NCBI GenBank assembly: GCA_963636105.1
Contig: CAVHIG010000002.1
Span: 1 to 57,856 of the forward strand
Direction of reading: 5' to 3'
Length of the DNA: 57,856 bases
Origin: CAVHIG01 sp963636105
GTDB lineage: Bacteria; Bacillota; Clostridia; Peptostreptococcales; Anaerovoracaceae
Part shown: positions 50,809 through 57,856 of the stretch, piece after piece
How the letters are laid out: the number at the start of each line of letters is the position of its first letter
Numbering within the stretch: the first letter of the stretch is position 1
The notes under the pieces: generated by a model
What the model saw: only the letters and a program-made list of their open reading frames with translations
Told to the model about the DNA's origin: nothing
Database searches by the model: none
Program-made: the position numbers and the translations under genes

Positions 50809-51849
50809 ATGAAGGCCATAAGAGCAGCTGTGCTTACAAGGGATGATGATTACGGAATTGCGCTTTGCAGGGCAATAGCCAGAAATCGTAAAAGTTTAAT
50901 AGTATCTCATTTGAAGCCGCCTTTTGAGGCTGAAGTGGAGAAATTTGATTTTATAGTTACGGATTTTGATGAAGCCGAATTTTTTTGCGAAAACGCCTTG
51001 GGCTTGCTCTGTAAATCCGGGGAAAAGAAAGCATCCGTTATTTTCCTTAAGGAAAATGTGAGCTTGGGCGATAGCTCTCACTTAAGTTTGGAGGAGCTTA
51101 TATCGCAGGGCAGAGCTTTGCATAGATATAAATATGGAAGCGTAAAAGAGCTTGCGGATTTGATGATTGCGGCATATTGCCTGAAGCATGGCACTCTTGC
51201 GGAAGCGGATTTGCATGACAAATGCCAGATAATAGCCGTCACGTCAGACAAAGGAGGCTGCGGCAAGACAGTATTTTCCCTCGCGCTCGCCCAGGAACTG
51301 CGACGTTTCCGCGGCAAAAAAGTCCTGTATATATCATTTTCGCCATTTGAGATTACGGATAGCTATGTAGCTTGCGATGAGGAGAGAAAAAGGAATTTTC
51401 AGGAGCTGCTATACTATTTTTTTAAAGGCAGGCCCTTTGCTATGGAGGGGGTAGTGCTGCAGGATGCCTACGGGGTGGAGCTTCTGCCGCCCGCACCGGG
51501 GAAAAATCCGCTTTCGACGCTTACGGAGGCGGAGCTTGGGCATTTTTTTGAACATATTTGTGGGATGGGGCGCTATGATGTTGTGATCTGCGATATGGCG
51601 GGCAGCTTTTCGGAAACGGAGCTTGGAGTCCTTGGGATGAGTCGCGTAATTTGTCTCTTGACTGCCAGCGAAAGGCTAAAGTCGTATCTCGAACTTGTAC
51701 TCGGTGAGGAGGCTGGTGAAAAGCTTACGGAAGTCTCTGTTTGTAGGGATGCTGAGAACGTTATTTTGAAGGATGGGCAGCTTAGAATTTCTATAGATGC
51801 GGATTTTGGCAGGGATGTGAAGGAGTTTGCAGAAAATTCCGTATATTAG
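50809..51849 (+). CDS. tadZ: TadZ/CpaE-like MinD-family ATPase
   Basis: A 346-residue protein. The first about 135 residues are a receiver-like domain with no clear phosphoacceptor motif; residues about 145-330 are a MinD/ParA ATPase with deviant Walker A DKGGCGKTVFSLALAQEL and DVVICDMAGSF as Walker B. In Tad pilus systems TadZ/CpaE places the secretion machine at the cell pole. The start is ATG 50809 (AAGGAGG eight bases upstream); GTG 50791 is less good. tadA and tadB lie 3.9 kb downstream, with two unrelated-looking genes between. A GTTTCCGC copy is at 51305. Confidence 0.82.
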   Translation: MKAIRAAVLTRDDDYGIALCRAIARNRKSLIVSHLKPPFEAEVEKFDFIVTDFDEAEFFCENALGLLCKSGEKKASVIFLKENVSLGDSSHLSLEELISQGRALHRYKYGSVKELADLMIAAYCLKHGTLAEADLHDKCQIIAVTSDKGGCGKTVFSLALAQELRRFRGKKVLYISFSPFEITDSYVACDEERKRNFQELLYYFFKGRPFAMEGVVLQDAYGVELLPPAPGKNPLSTLTEAELGHFFEHICGMGRYDVVICDMAGSFSETELGVLGMSRVICLLTASERLKSYLELVLGEEAGEKLTEVSVCRDAENVILKDGQLRISIDADFGRDVKEFAENSVY

Positions 51850-51863
51850 GGCGAATTTTTTGC

Positions 51864-51892
51864 TTGCTCTGGCCGCTTTCATAAGGTAAAAT
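51864..51892 (+). promoter_or_regulatory. Promoter of the cation antiporter
   Basis: TTGCTC (51864-51869), a 17-base spacer and TAAAAT (51887-51892), between the tadZ stop and the antiporter ATG, so the antiporter has its own promoter. Confidence 0.6.
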
Positions 51893-51958
51893 GGTAATGT
51901 ATAGCCTTTTTGGCATATATGAGATTTAGAGATTAGGAAAGGCGGTAAAAACCTATTT

Positions 51959-54313
51959 ATGGAAGGACTTGACACTTTAATAAGAGATTTGGCGTACATC
52001 CTGGTTGTGGCAGGCGTCACTACTTTGATATTCAAGAAGATAAAACAGCCTGTTGTGCTGGGATATATTGTAGCCGGATTTATAACAGGCCCTTATTGCT
52101 CTTTCTTCCCATCTATTCTCGGGAAGGCGGACATTACGGTCTGGGCGGACATGGGTATTATCTTTATCATGTTTGCGCTGGGCCTCGAATTTAGCTTTCA
52201 TAAGATAGCAAATGTAGGAGGCAGTGCCATAGTCACGGCTACCACGGTTATAGGCGCGATGGTGCTTATCGGATATTTTGTGGGCACAGCCATGGGCTGG
52301 TCAAGGATGGATTGTATCTTCCTGGGCGGCATGATTTCTATGTCCTCGACTTCGATTATTTTGAAGGCTTATGAGGAAATGAATCTAAAAAAAGAGAAAT
52401 TTGCGGGACTGGTGCTCGGAGCGCTTGTACTTGAGGATATCGCCGGGATTTTTATGATGATCATACTTTCTACGATATCCATAAGCCAAAATGTAGACGG
52501 CTTCGGTATGATAAAGGAGATCTCAGTTCTGCTTTTGTATCTTGTGCTCTGGCTGGTGCTGGGCATTTTCCTCATACCTTCATTTCTAAAGAAATCCGAC
52601 TCGCTCATGAATGACGAGACGCTGCTTGTTGTGTCTATAGGTCTTTGCCTGGGCATGGTAGTGCTTGCAAATGTGATAGGCTTCTCGTCGGCTCTCGGAG
52701 CTTTTGTAGCCGGCTCTATACTTGCAGGGACGGTGAAGGCTGAGCAGATAGAGCATCTTGTGCAGCCTATAAAGGACTTGTTTGCGGCGGTATTTTTCAT
52801 ACATGTGGGCATGATGGTAGTGCCGGAGATGCTTGTAAAATATTGGATGCCAATTCTGCTGCTCAGCATAGTGGTCATCGTGGGACAGAATATTTTTTCG
52901 ACCATCGGCGTGCTTCTTTCAGGTCAGTCATTGCATACGGCGGTGCGCGCGGGCTTTAGCATGGTTCAAATAGGTGAATTTTCATTCATTATAGCCACAC
53001 TAGGCACAAGTCTCGGTGTGACAAGCGACTTTTTGTATCCGATAATCGTATGCGTATCGGTCATCACGACCTTTACTACGCCTATATTTATAAAGAATGG
53101 CGAAAAAGCCTATGGCGCGCTTTGCAAAGTCTTGCCTGATAAGATAGTGAATCTCCTGAATAGGTATACATCTGAAGGGCAGGTGGATCATGACAAGGAT
53201 CAGGATTGGAAGACCTATATAGGCAGGTACTTCCTGAAAACCGTAATTTGCGTAGCGCTTCTTTTCGCAATCTATACCTTGTCGAAGTTCTACGCGGTGC
53301 CTCTACTTTATAAGTTTTTCCCAAGCTACGGAGGCGGTTTTTTAGAGGCTGTGATAACAATCGCTCTCATGTCGCCATTTATAAGTATTTTGTGCTCTAC
53401 AAGAAAGAGCCTGCTATATAAAAAGCTGTGGATAAAGCATCCGGCAAACAGGCTGCCTCTTATGGCCTTCAATGTTATAAGGATTTTTATAGCGATGGCC
53501 TTCCTCGGCCTCAGCCTAAAGAGCGTCTTTGCGATACCTACGGGAGTCATCACACTTATAGCCTTTGTGGTTGTATTTATAATGGGACGCTCAGAGATGC
53601 TGACAAGCGCCTCGCTGCGCCTTCAGGCTCAATTTGTCGCAAATTTCAATGAAAGAGCCATTGCGAAGCTTCGCAAGGAAAGAAACATGGAAAATACGGA
53701 TTGGCTGGACAAGAAGCTCTTTATTGTTGAATTTACAATAACAGGTCTGCCGGAACATGGGAGCAGCATAAAGGATTTTACTGCGAAGAAAAAATTCGGC
53801 GTGGATATAGTGAGGATAAAGCGCCAAAACAAATATATTATACTTCCGGAGGCAGATCAGCAGGTGGAGGCAGGAGATATAATCTGCGCTATGGGTCAAA
53901 AGGAGCAGATAGATTCTTATCTTGTAATGCTTGAGCAGGCAGAATATATCGATGAACCGAAGGAAGAGCGCATCACGCTAAACGACTTTATTTTGAATCA
54001 GGCCTCCGACGGCGTAAACCCTGAGGATCAGATTATGGTATGCGGTATAGCGATAAAGCGTGGGGGCAGATTTGACCGCAAGTCCATAAAAAATTGCGGA
54101 TTCAGAAAAAAGTTTGGTGGATATATCATCTGTATGGAAAGCGGAAATCTTTGTGTGATTTCGCCACCGCGAAATTTCGTGATAAGAGCGGGAGACATCA
54201 TGTGGGTTATAGGAAACGCAGAGATGGCAGCGATGCTCTATGCGGATGGCTATCTGGATGCCGTAGACAGAGAGGATATTGAAGGCGAGATATCGGAAGA
54301 AGCTGTAGCTTAA
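51959..54313 (+). CDS. Cation:proton antiporter, CPA2/KefB type with two RCK_C domains
   Basis: A 784-residue membrane protein. Residues about 1-390 form the CPA2 exchanger (VLGYIVAGFITGPYCSFFPS, SMSSTSIILKAYEEMNLKKE, GALVLEDIAGIFMMIILSTI with the acidic ion site), followed by an extra multi-helix segment (about 415-555) and two C-terminal TrkA_C/RCK_C-like regulatory domains (about 580-660 and 670-770). This suggests K+ or Na+ export controlled by a nucleotide or ion ligand; the usual NAD-binding RCK_N domain is missing. The gene has its own promoter and is followed 13 bases later by the decarboxylase. Confidence 0.88.
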   Translation: MEGLDTLIRDLAYILVVAGVTTLIFKKIKQPVVLGYIVAGFITGPYCSFFPSILGKADITVWADMGIIFIMFALGLEFSFHKIANVGGSAIVTATTVIGAMVLIGYFVGTAMGWSRMDCIFLGGMISMSSTSIILKAYEEMNLKKEKFAGLVLGALVLEDIAGIFMMIILSTISISQNVDGFGMIKEISVLLLYLVLWLVLGIFLIPSFLKKSDSLMNDETLLVVSIGLCLGMVVLANVIGFSSALGAFVAGSILAGTVKAEQIEHLVQPIKDLFAAVFFIHVGMMVVPEMLVKYWMPILLLSIVVIVGQNIFSTIGVLLSGQSLHTAVRAGFSMVQIGEFSFIIATLGTSLGVTSDFLYPIIVCVSVITTFTTPIFIKNGEKAYGALCKVLPDKIVNLLNRYTSEGQVDHDKDQDWKTYIGRYFLKTVICVALLFAIYTLSKFYAVPLLYKFFPSYGGGFLEAVITIALMSPFISILCSTRKSLLYKKLWIKHPANRLPLMAFNVIRIFIAMAFLGLSLKSVFAIPTGVITLIAFVVVFIMGRSEMLTSASLRLQAQFVANFNERAIAKLRKERNMENTDWLDKKLFIVEFTITGLPEHGSSIKDFTAKKKFGVDIVRIKRQNKYIILPEADQQVEAGDIICAMGQKEQIDSYLVMLEQAEYIDEPKEERITLNDFILNQASDGVNPEDQIMVCGIAIKRGGRFDRKSIKNCGFRKKFGGYIICMESGNLCVISPPRNFVIRAGDIMWVIGNAEMAAMLYADGYLDAVDREDIEGEISEEAVA

Positions 54314-54326
54314 GGAGTGGTTAAGG

Positions 54327-55505
54327 ATGGAGAAGAAAAAGCTTGAATTTGTTCGGGAAAATGCGCCTTGCTTTCTCTATGATAAAAAACAGATTATGGA
54401 AAGATGCCGTATTCTTCAAAGCTCTATGCCTGAGGAAAAATTTCTATATTCCATCAAGACAAATCCATTTATGCCCGTAGTGGAAACTATTGCAAGTCAA
54501 GGCTTTGGAGCGGATGCTGCCTCCGCGAATGAAGTTTTATCGGCCATGAAGGCAAAAATCCCCTGTGAATCGATTTTTTATTCCGCACCGGGAAAGACAG
54601 CAGAGGACATAGAAAAAACCTGGGGGAAATGCACGATTGTTGCGGATAGCTTTTCTGAGCTGAGACTTTTGGAGCAAATCGCAGCAGAAAGGGATGAATC
54701 TATCAAGGTGGGAGTCCGCATAAATCCGGCTTTTTCGATGGATAATGCAGCGCCAGCTCCGAGTAAATTCGGTATAGATGAAGATAAATTTACAGCAGAG
54801 AAGGTGCATTTTCCGCATCTGAAAATAGTCGGCCTTCATATCCATTTGCGTTCGCAGGTGCTGGATACGGATTTGCTCTGTGCATATTATAGGAATTGTT
54901 ATGCTTTGGCAGAGCGAATACACAAAATGCAAAATATAGAAATTTCCTTTATAAATTTCGGCAGCGGAATCGGCACAATATATGACGCAGCAAGCGAAAA
55001 AGCACTTGATTTTGAAAAAATCGGGCAAGTAATGAGGGAGCTGCATAAGCGCAATGCCCAGAGCCTGAATGCAAAATTTATTCTTGAGACCGGACGCTTT
55101 CTGGTTTGCAATGCCGGGAATTATTATACAAGAGTTGTGGATCGAAAAGAGTCGTGCGGCAAGACATTTATCATTGTACAGAATACCTTGAATGGCTTTT
55201 TGCGTCCTGTGATTGCGGAATTGCTGAGGCAAAACCTCGGCAAATTTCCTATTGCTGGGCAAGAACCACTATATACTTCCGCTGCCCAGTGCTCGTTTCG
55301 CGTGCTAGGGAAAGAAACAAATCCGGAGAAAGTGGATATTGTCGGAAATCTATGCACTTCGCTGGATGCTATGGCGAGGGACATTGTCTTGCCACATATG
55401 GAAATCGGAGATATTCTTGAGGTCTCCAATGCGGGAAGCTATGGCTACACACTTACTCCGCAGCTCTTCTCCAGCCAGGAAGCGACAGGCGAGTTTCTTT
55501 TCTAA
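54327..55505 (+). CDS. PLP-dependent decarboxylase, fold type III (LysA/NspC-like)
   Basis: A 392-residue protein with the alanine-racemase-like barrel and a C-terminal beta domain. The PLP lysine is in LYSIKTNPF (about residue 42), the PLP-phosphate region in FINFGSGIGTIYD, ILETGRFLVCNAGNYYTRVV, and the substrate-interface GNLCTSLDAMARDIVLPHME. These marks fit meso-diaminopimelate decarboxylase or carboxynorspermidine decarboxylase, but the length and several residues fit neither well. It follows the antiporter by 13 bases. A hairpin (55633-55669) separates it from tadA. Substrate is not assigned. Confidence 0.78.
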   Translation: MEKKKLEFVRENAPCFLYDKKQIMERCRILQSSMPEEKFLYSIKTNPFMPVVETIASQGFGADAASANEVLSAMKAKIPCESIFYSAPGKTAEDIEKTWGKCTIVADSFSELRLLEQIAAERDESIKVGVRINPAFSMDNAAPAPSKFGIDEDKFTAEKVHFPHLKIVGLHIHLRSQVLDTDLLCAYYRNCYALAERIHKMQNIEISFINFGSGIGTIYDAASEKALDFEKIGQVMRELHKRNAQSLNAKFILETGRFLVCNAGNYYTRVVDRKESCGKTFIIVQNTLNGFLRPVIAELLRQNLGKFPIAGQEPLYTSAAQCSFRVLGKETNPEKVDIVGNLCTSLDAMARDIVLPHMEIGDILEVSNAGSYGYTLTPQLFSSQEATGEFLF

Positions 55506-55632
55506 GCAAGGAAGGTAGAAAATTTTAACGTCTTAAACGCTAGCATTGATTGCATAGCTGGGCTATCCCACTTGCAAACTTGTAAATAAAAGGAAATTTG
55601 GAAGTCGTAGGAAAAAATAATAGAAAATTTAC

Positions 55633-55669
55633 AATAAAACAGTTGCATTTTTTGTGCAGCTGTTTTATT
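55633..55669 (+). terminator. Stem-loop between the decarboxylase gene and tadA
   Basis: AATAAAACAGTTGCA (55633-55647) pairs with TGCAGCTGTTTTATT (55655-55669) with one G-U pair and a T-rich loop. The gap 55506-55704 contains nothing else clear. It may end the antiporter/decarboxylase unit, making tadA start a new one. Confidence 0.65.
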
Positions 55670-55704
55670 ATATCTATACAATACAAAATAAGGAAAAAAG
55701 AGAA

Positions 55705-56925
55705 ATGCATGTAAAAAGCACACAAATAAGTAAAGAAATAATAAAAATAACCAAAGAGGTAAGTCTTGACATCACCAGAAGCCCCGGCGAAATCACAGAC
55801 GGGGAGGCGCTTGCAATTATTGAGAAAAAGGTGCTCGCAAGTAAGCTTTTGGCCGTGTGTGACATGGGCACAAAGAGAAAGATGGCGGAGCGCATATTTT
55901 TCTCACTGCGAAAGGATCTTGATCTGCTGCAGCCCTATGCGGACGACCCCGCCGTTTCCGAGATAATGGTAAATGGCAAGGATTGCATATTTGTCGAAAA
56001 AAACGGCGTGCTCGAGCGAGTAGAGGAAGAATTTGAGTCGGATGAGGCAGTGGAAGAGGTGATGCGCAGGATTTGCAGGGGAGTGCATCGTGAGATAAAT
56101 GAACTAAGCCCGATAGTGGATGCGAGGCTTCCGGACGGCTCCAGGGTAAACGCGGTATACAAAAATATCGCGATAAACGGCCCTGCGCTCACAATAAGGA
56201 AGTTTCCGCAAAACGGCATAACGATGGACATGCTGATAGCGAGCGGCACGATTACGCAGGAAGCGGCGCTGTTTCTGCAGCGACTTGTGGCGGCGGGCTA
56301 CAATATTTTCATAAGCGGCGGAACATCGTCGGGCAAGACGACATTTCTGAATGTGCTTTCTGATTTTATCCCGAAGGAGGAGCGCGTGATAGTGATAGAG
56401 GATTCGGCGGAGCTTCAGATAAGGGGTATTCAAAATATAGTGCGGCTTGAATGTCGAAATGCGAATGTGCAGGGGCGCGGTGAGGTAGACATGCAAAAGC
56501 TGATAAAGGCAAGCCTTCGTATGCGTCCAAACCGCATAATTGTGGGCGAGGTGCGCGGCAAGGAGGTCATGGATATGATACAGGCGATGAATACAGGGCA
56601 TGACGGCTCGCTTTCGACAGGGCACGGAAATTCCGTGGAAGGTATGCTTAGGAGGCTTGAGTCTATGTTTTTGCAGGCGGCGGCGTTTCCGGCGGAGGCG
56701 ATAAGGGCGCAGATTGCAGAGGGGATAGATATTATGGTGCACCTTGCGAGGCTGCCGGATCGGAGCAGGCGTGTTGTGGAAATTGCGGAGATTTTGCCTT
56801 TTGCGGGCGGGATGGGAGCGATGATTGAGAAGAATGTGCTCTTTCGCTATAAGGTGGGAGAAGGGCTTTTGAGAACGGAGAATGATCTCTTGAGAACAGA
56901 AAAGCTTGTACTGAAGGGCGTGTAA
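55705..56925 (+). CDS. tadA: Secretion ATPase TadA/CpaF of a Tad (Flp) pilus
   Basis: A 406-residue hexameric type II/IV secretion ATPase. The N-terminal CpaF domain (AVSEIMVNGKDCIFVEKNGV) is followed by Walker A ISGGTSSGKTTFLNVLSDFI (about residue 215), the Asp box RVIVIEDSAELQIRG, Walker B MRPNRIIVGEVRGKEVMDMI and the His box TGHDGSLSTGHGNSVEGMLR. It powers assembly of Flp-type pili. ATG 55705 is chosen with AAGGA about ten bases upstream. tadB follows 79 bases later. A GTTTCCGC copy at 56202 lies in the coding region. Confidence 0.93.
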   Translation: MHVKSTQISKEIIKITKEVSLDITRSPGEITDGEALAIIEKKVLASKLLAVCDMGTKRKMAERIFFSLRKDLDLLQPYADDPAVSEIMVNGKDCIFVEKNGVLERVEEEFESDEAVEEVMRRICRGVHREINELSPIVDARLPDGSRVNAVYKNIAINGPALTIRKFPQNGITMDMLIASGTITQEAALFLQRLVAAGYNIFISGGTSSGKTTFLNVLSDFIPKEERVIVIEDSAELQIRGIQNIVRLECRNANVQGRGEVDMQKLIKASLRMRPNRIIVGEVRGKEVMDMIQAMNTGHDGSLSTGHGNSVEGMLRRLESMFLQAAAFPAEAIRAQIAEGIDIMVHLARLPDRSRRVVEIAEILPFAGGMGAMIEKNVLFRYKVGEGLLRTENDLLRTEKLVLKGV

Positions 56926-57004
56926 ATTGCGGTGATGGCAAGCTGCGTGGGCTGCGCCATATGGATTATGCGGGCAGAAGGGATTTGGGAAAGTGAGGCA
57001 GGCG

Positions 57005-57751
57005 ATGCTTACGGATTATAAGGTATATAGTCTTACAAAAAAGGAAAAACGTGACTTTGTGATTGTGGCTTCCGTGGGAATTTTTACTATGGCATATCTT
57101 TTTTATCACAGCATAATTTTGTCAGCGGCGGCGCTTTTAAGCCTTCCTTTTTTGAGGCCTATGTATGAGAAATATATGGCAAAGAAGAGGCAGCATCTTT
57201 TGAAGGAGCAATTTCGCGACCTGCTGTACTCACTTTCGGCTTCCTTTGCGGCAGGCAGACAGATGCCGGAGGCGCTTGCTGAGGCGCCGGAAAATTTGGG
57301 ATATATATATGATAAGGATGCTCCGATAATGCTTGAGCTCACGCAGATGGTACGGGGTATTTTCGAGGGGCATGAAAGGGAGGATCTTCTGCTTTTGGAT
57401 TTCGGGAGAAGAAGCGGTATAGAGGATATAAAGAGCTTTGCGGAGGTATATGTCACAAGCAGAAGCACGGGCGCGGATATGTGCAGCGTGATTACGAGGA
57501 CGGCGGACAGCCTTGCTGAGAAGATGAATATTGAAAGGGAGATAGAGGCTATTACGGCGCAAAAACGGCTTGAGGGTAAGCTCATAAGTCTTATGCCTTG
57601 TATTGTGATACTGGCACTCAATTTGATTTCGCCCGATTATCTGGAAGCTTTGTATAGCGGATTTGGCGGGAGACTGATAATGACAGCTTGTCTTGCGGCT
57701 ATAGGGTATGCGTACTATTTGATAATGAAGCTGACGGATATAGCTGTGTAA
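57005..57751 (+). CDS. tadB: Tad pilus inner-membrane platform protein TadB
   Basis: A 248-residue protein with two N-terminal hydrophobic stretches (about 22-55), a T2SS-F domain core (about 80-190: LYSLSASFAAGRQMPEALAE, FGRRSGIEDIKSFAEVYVTS) and two C-terminal helices. It forms the base with TadC on which TadA acts. Start ATG 57005 has GTGAGG six bases upstream; GTG 56993 is an alternative. TadC and the prepilin would be expected beyond the window edge. Confidence 0.88.
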   Translation: MLTDYKVYSLTKKEKRDFVIVASVGIFTMAYLFYHSIILSAAALLSLPFLRPMYEKYMAKKRQHLLKEQFRDLLYSLSASFAAGRQMPEALAEAPENLGYIYDKDAPIMLELTQMVRGIFEGHEREDLLLLDFGRRSGIEDIKSFAEVYVTSRSTGADMCSVITRTADSLAEKMNIEREIEAITAQKRLEGKLISLMPCIVILALNLISPDYLEALYSGFGGRLIMTACLAAIGYAYYLIMKLTDIAV

Positions 57752-57789
57752 CAGCATATTTGCAAACGTATACTTTTTCAAACTACCTT

Positions 57790-57845
57790 TGAAGATTTGG
57801 GGGCTAAAGCTGTCTTTGGCCTGGTGCTCCTCGCAGGAGACAGCT
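57790..57845. repeat. Dispersed element shared with the left edge, with hairpin
   Basis: GAAGATTTGGGGG (57791-57803) followed by AGCTG is also found, inverted, at the window's left edge (bases 5-28; GCCAGCTACCACCCCCAAAT, then CTTC). Here AGCTGTCT (57808-57815) pairs with AGACAGCT (57838-57845), and CCTG with CAGG inside. The element lies just after tadB, outside any gene. Confidence 0.6.
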
Positions 57846-57856
57846 AAGCTCGCCTC

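Noticed and set aside
51303..51312. Considering GCGGAAAC as a Chi or KOPS site
   Set aside because: Such sites are strongly polar with replication; the copies here are about evenly split between strands. The call is open until the whole genome is counted.

Overview
The window looks like chromosome from a low-to-mid GC, Gram-positive anaerobe of the Clostridia. I infer this from gene content and layout: AAGGAGG-type ribosome binding sites throughout, CarD-PIN/TRAM-ispDF-proS, tig-clpP-clpX-lon-engB, an RqcP-type S4 protein, an ECF folate S component, PduL, a 4Fe-4S protein beside a Crp/Fnr regulator, and a Tad pilus locus. I see no insertion sequence, prophage, CRISPR array or rRNA. The genus cannot be fixed from the sequence alone.

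Layout. 0-8.4 kb: rqcP, a convergent folate ECF S component, then carD, a PIN/TRAM membrane protein, fused ispDF, proS, a two-gene chromate transporter, a NUDIX hydrolase and a cyclophilin. 8.5-18.2 kb: a LysM/G5/M23 surface protein, a CYTH protein, then the proteostasis block tig-clpP-clpX-lon followed by engB, a DUF1232 protein and hpt. 18.2-22.3 kb: PduL-like phosphotransacylase, a GntR/FCD regulator with a perfect operator, malic enzyme and fumarase, which together suggest C3/C4 acid metabolism. 22.3-27.5 kb (minus strand): an RND efflux operon (membrane fusion protein, RND pump, TetR) whose promoter is flanked by a GC-rich inverted repeat. 27.6-34.4 kb: sirtuin, then a complete oppBCDFA-type peptide importer. 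34.4-38.2 kb: dinB (minus), two unrecognised proteins, and D-Ala-D-Ala ligase. 38.2-39.3 kb: six tRNA genes (Met, Val, Asp, His, Gln, Cys) behind one strong promoter. 39.4-42.3 kb: a divergent 4Fe-4S protein/Crp-Fnr pair and rsmJ. 42.4-50.4 kb: a very long PBP1A (minus), comEC, and a secreted copper-amine-oxidase-N-like protein. 50.5-57.8 kb: tadZ, then a KefB-type antiporter and a PLP decarboxylase, then tadA and tadB; the pilus locus runs off the right edge.

The most unusual signal is not a gene. The 8-mer GCGGAAAC (or its complement) occurs 19 times by my reading, where I would expect one or two by chance, and 16 of the 19 extend to GCGGAAAC(G/T)GC. Copies lie in both orientations, nearly all inside genes and often in linkers. 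comEC carries two, tadZ and tadA one each, and two inverted copies form a perfect 22-bp palindrome inside the sirtuin gene. This resembles the DNA-uptake sequences of other naturally competent bacteria and is the main candidate for something undescribed. Other items worth a look are the split Tad locus, a micro-ORF coupled to rsmJ, an M23 domain lacking one catalytic histidine, and several uncharacterised intergenic repeats and hairpins.
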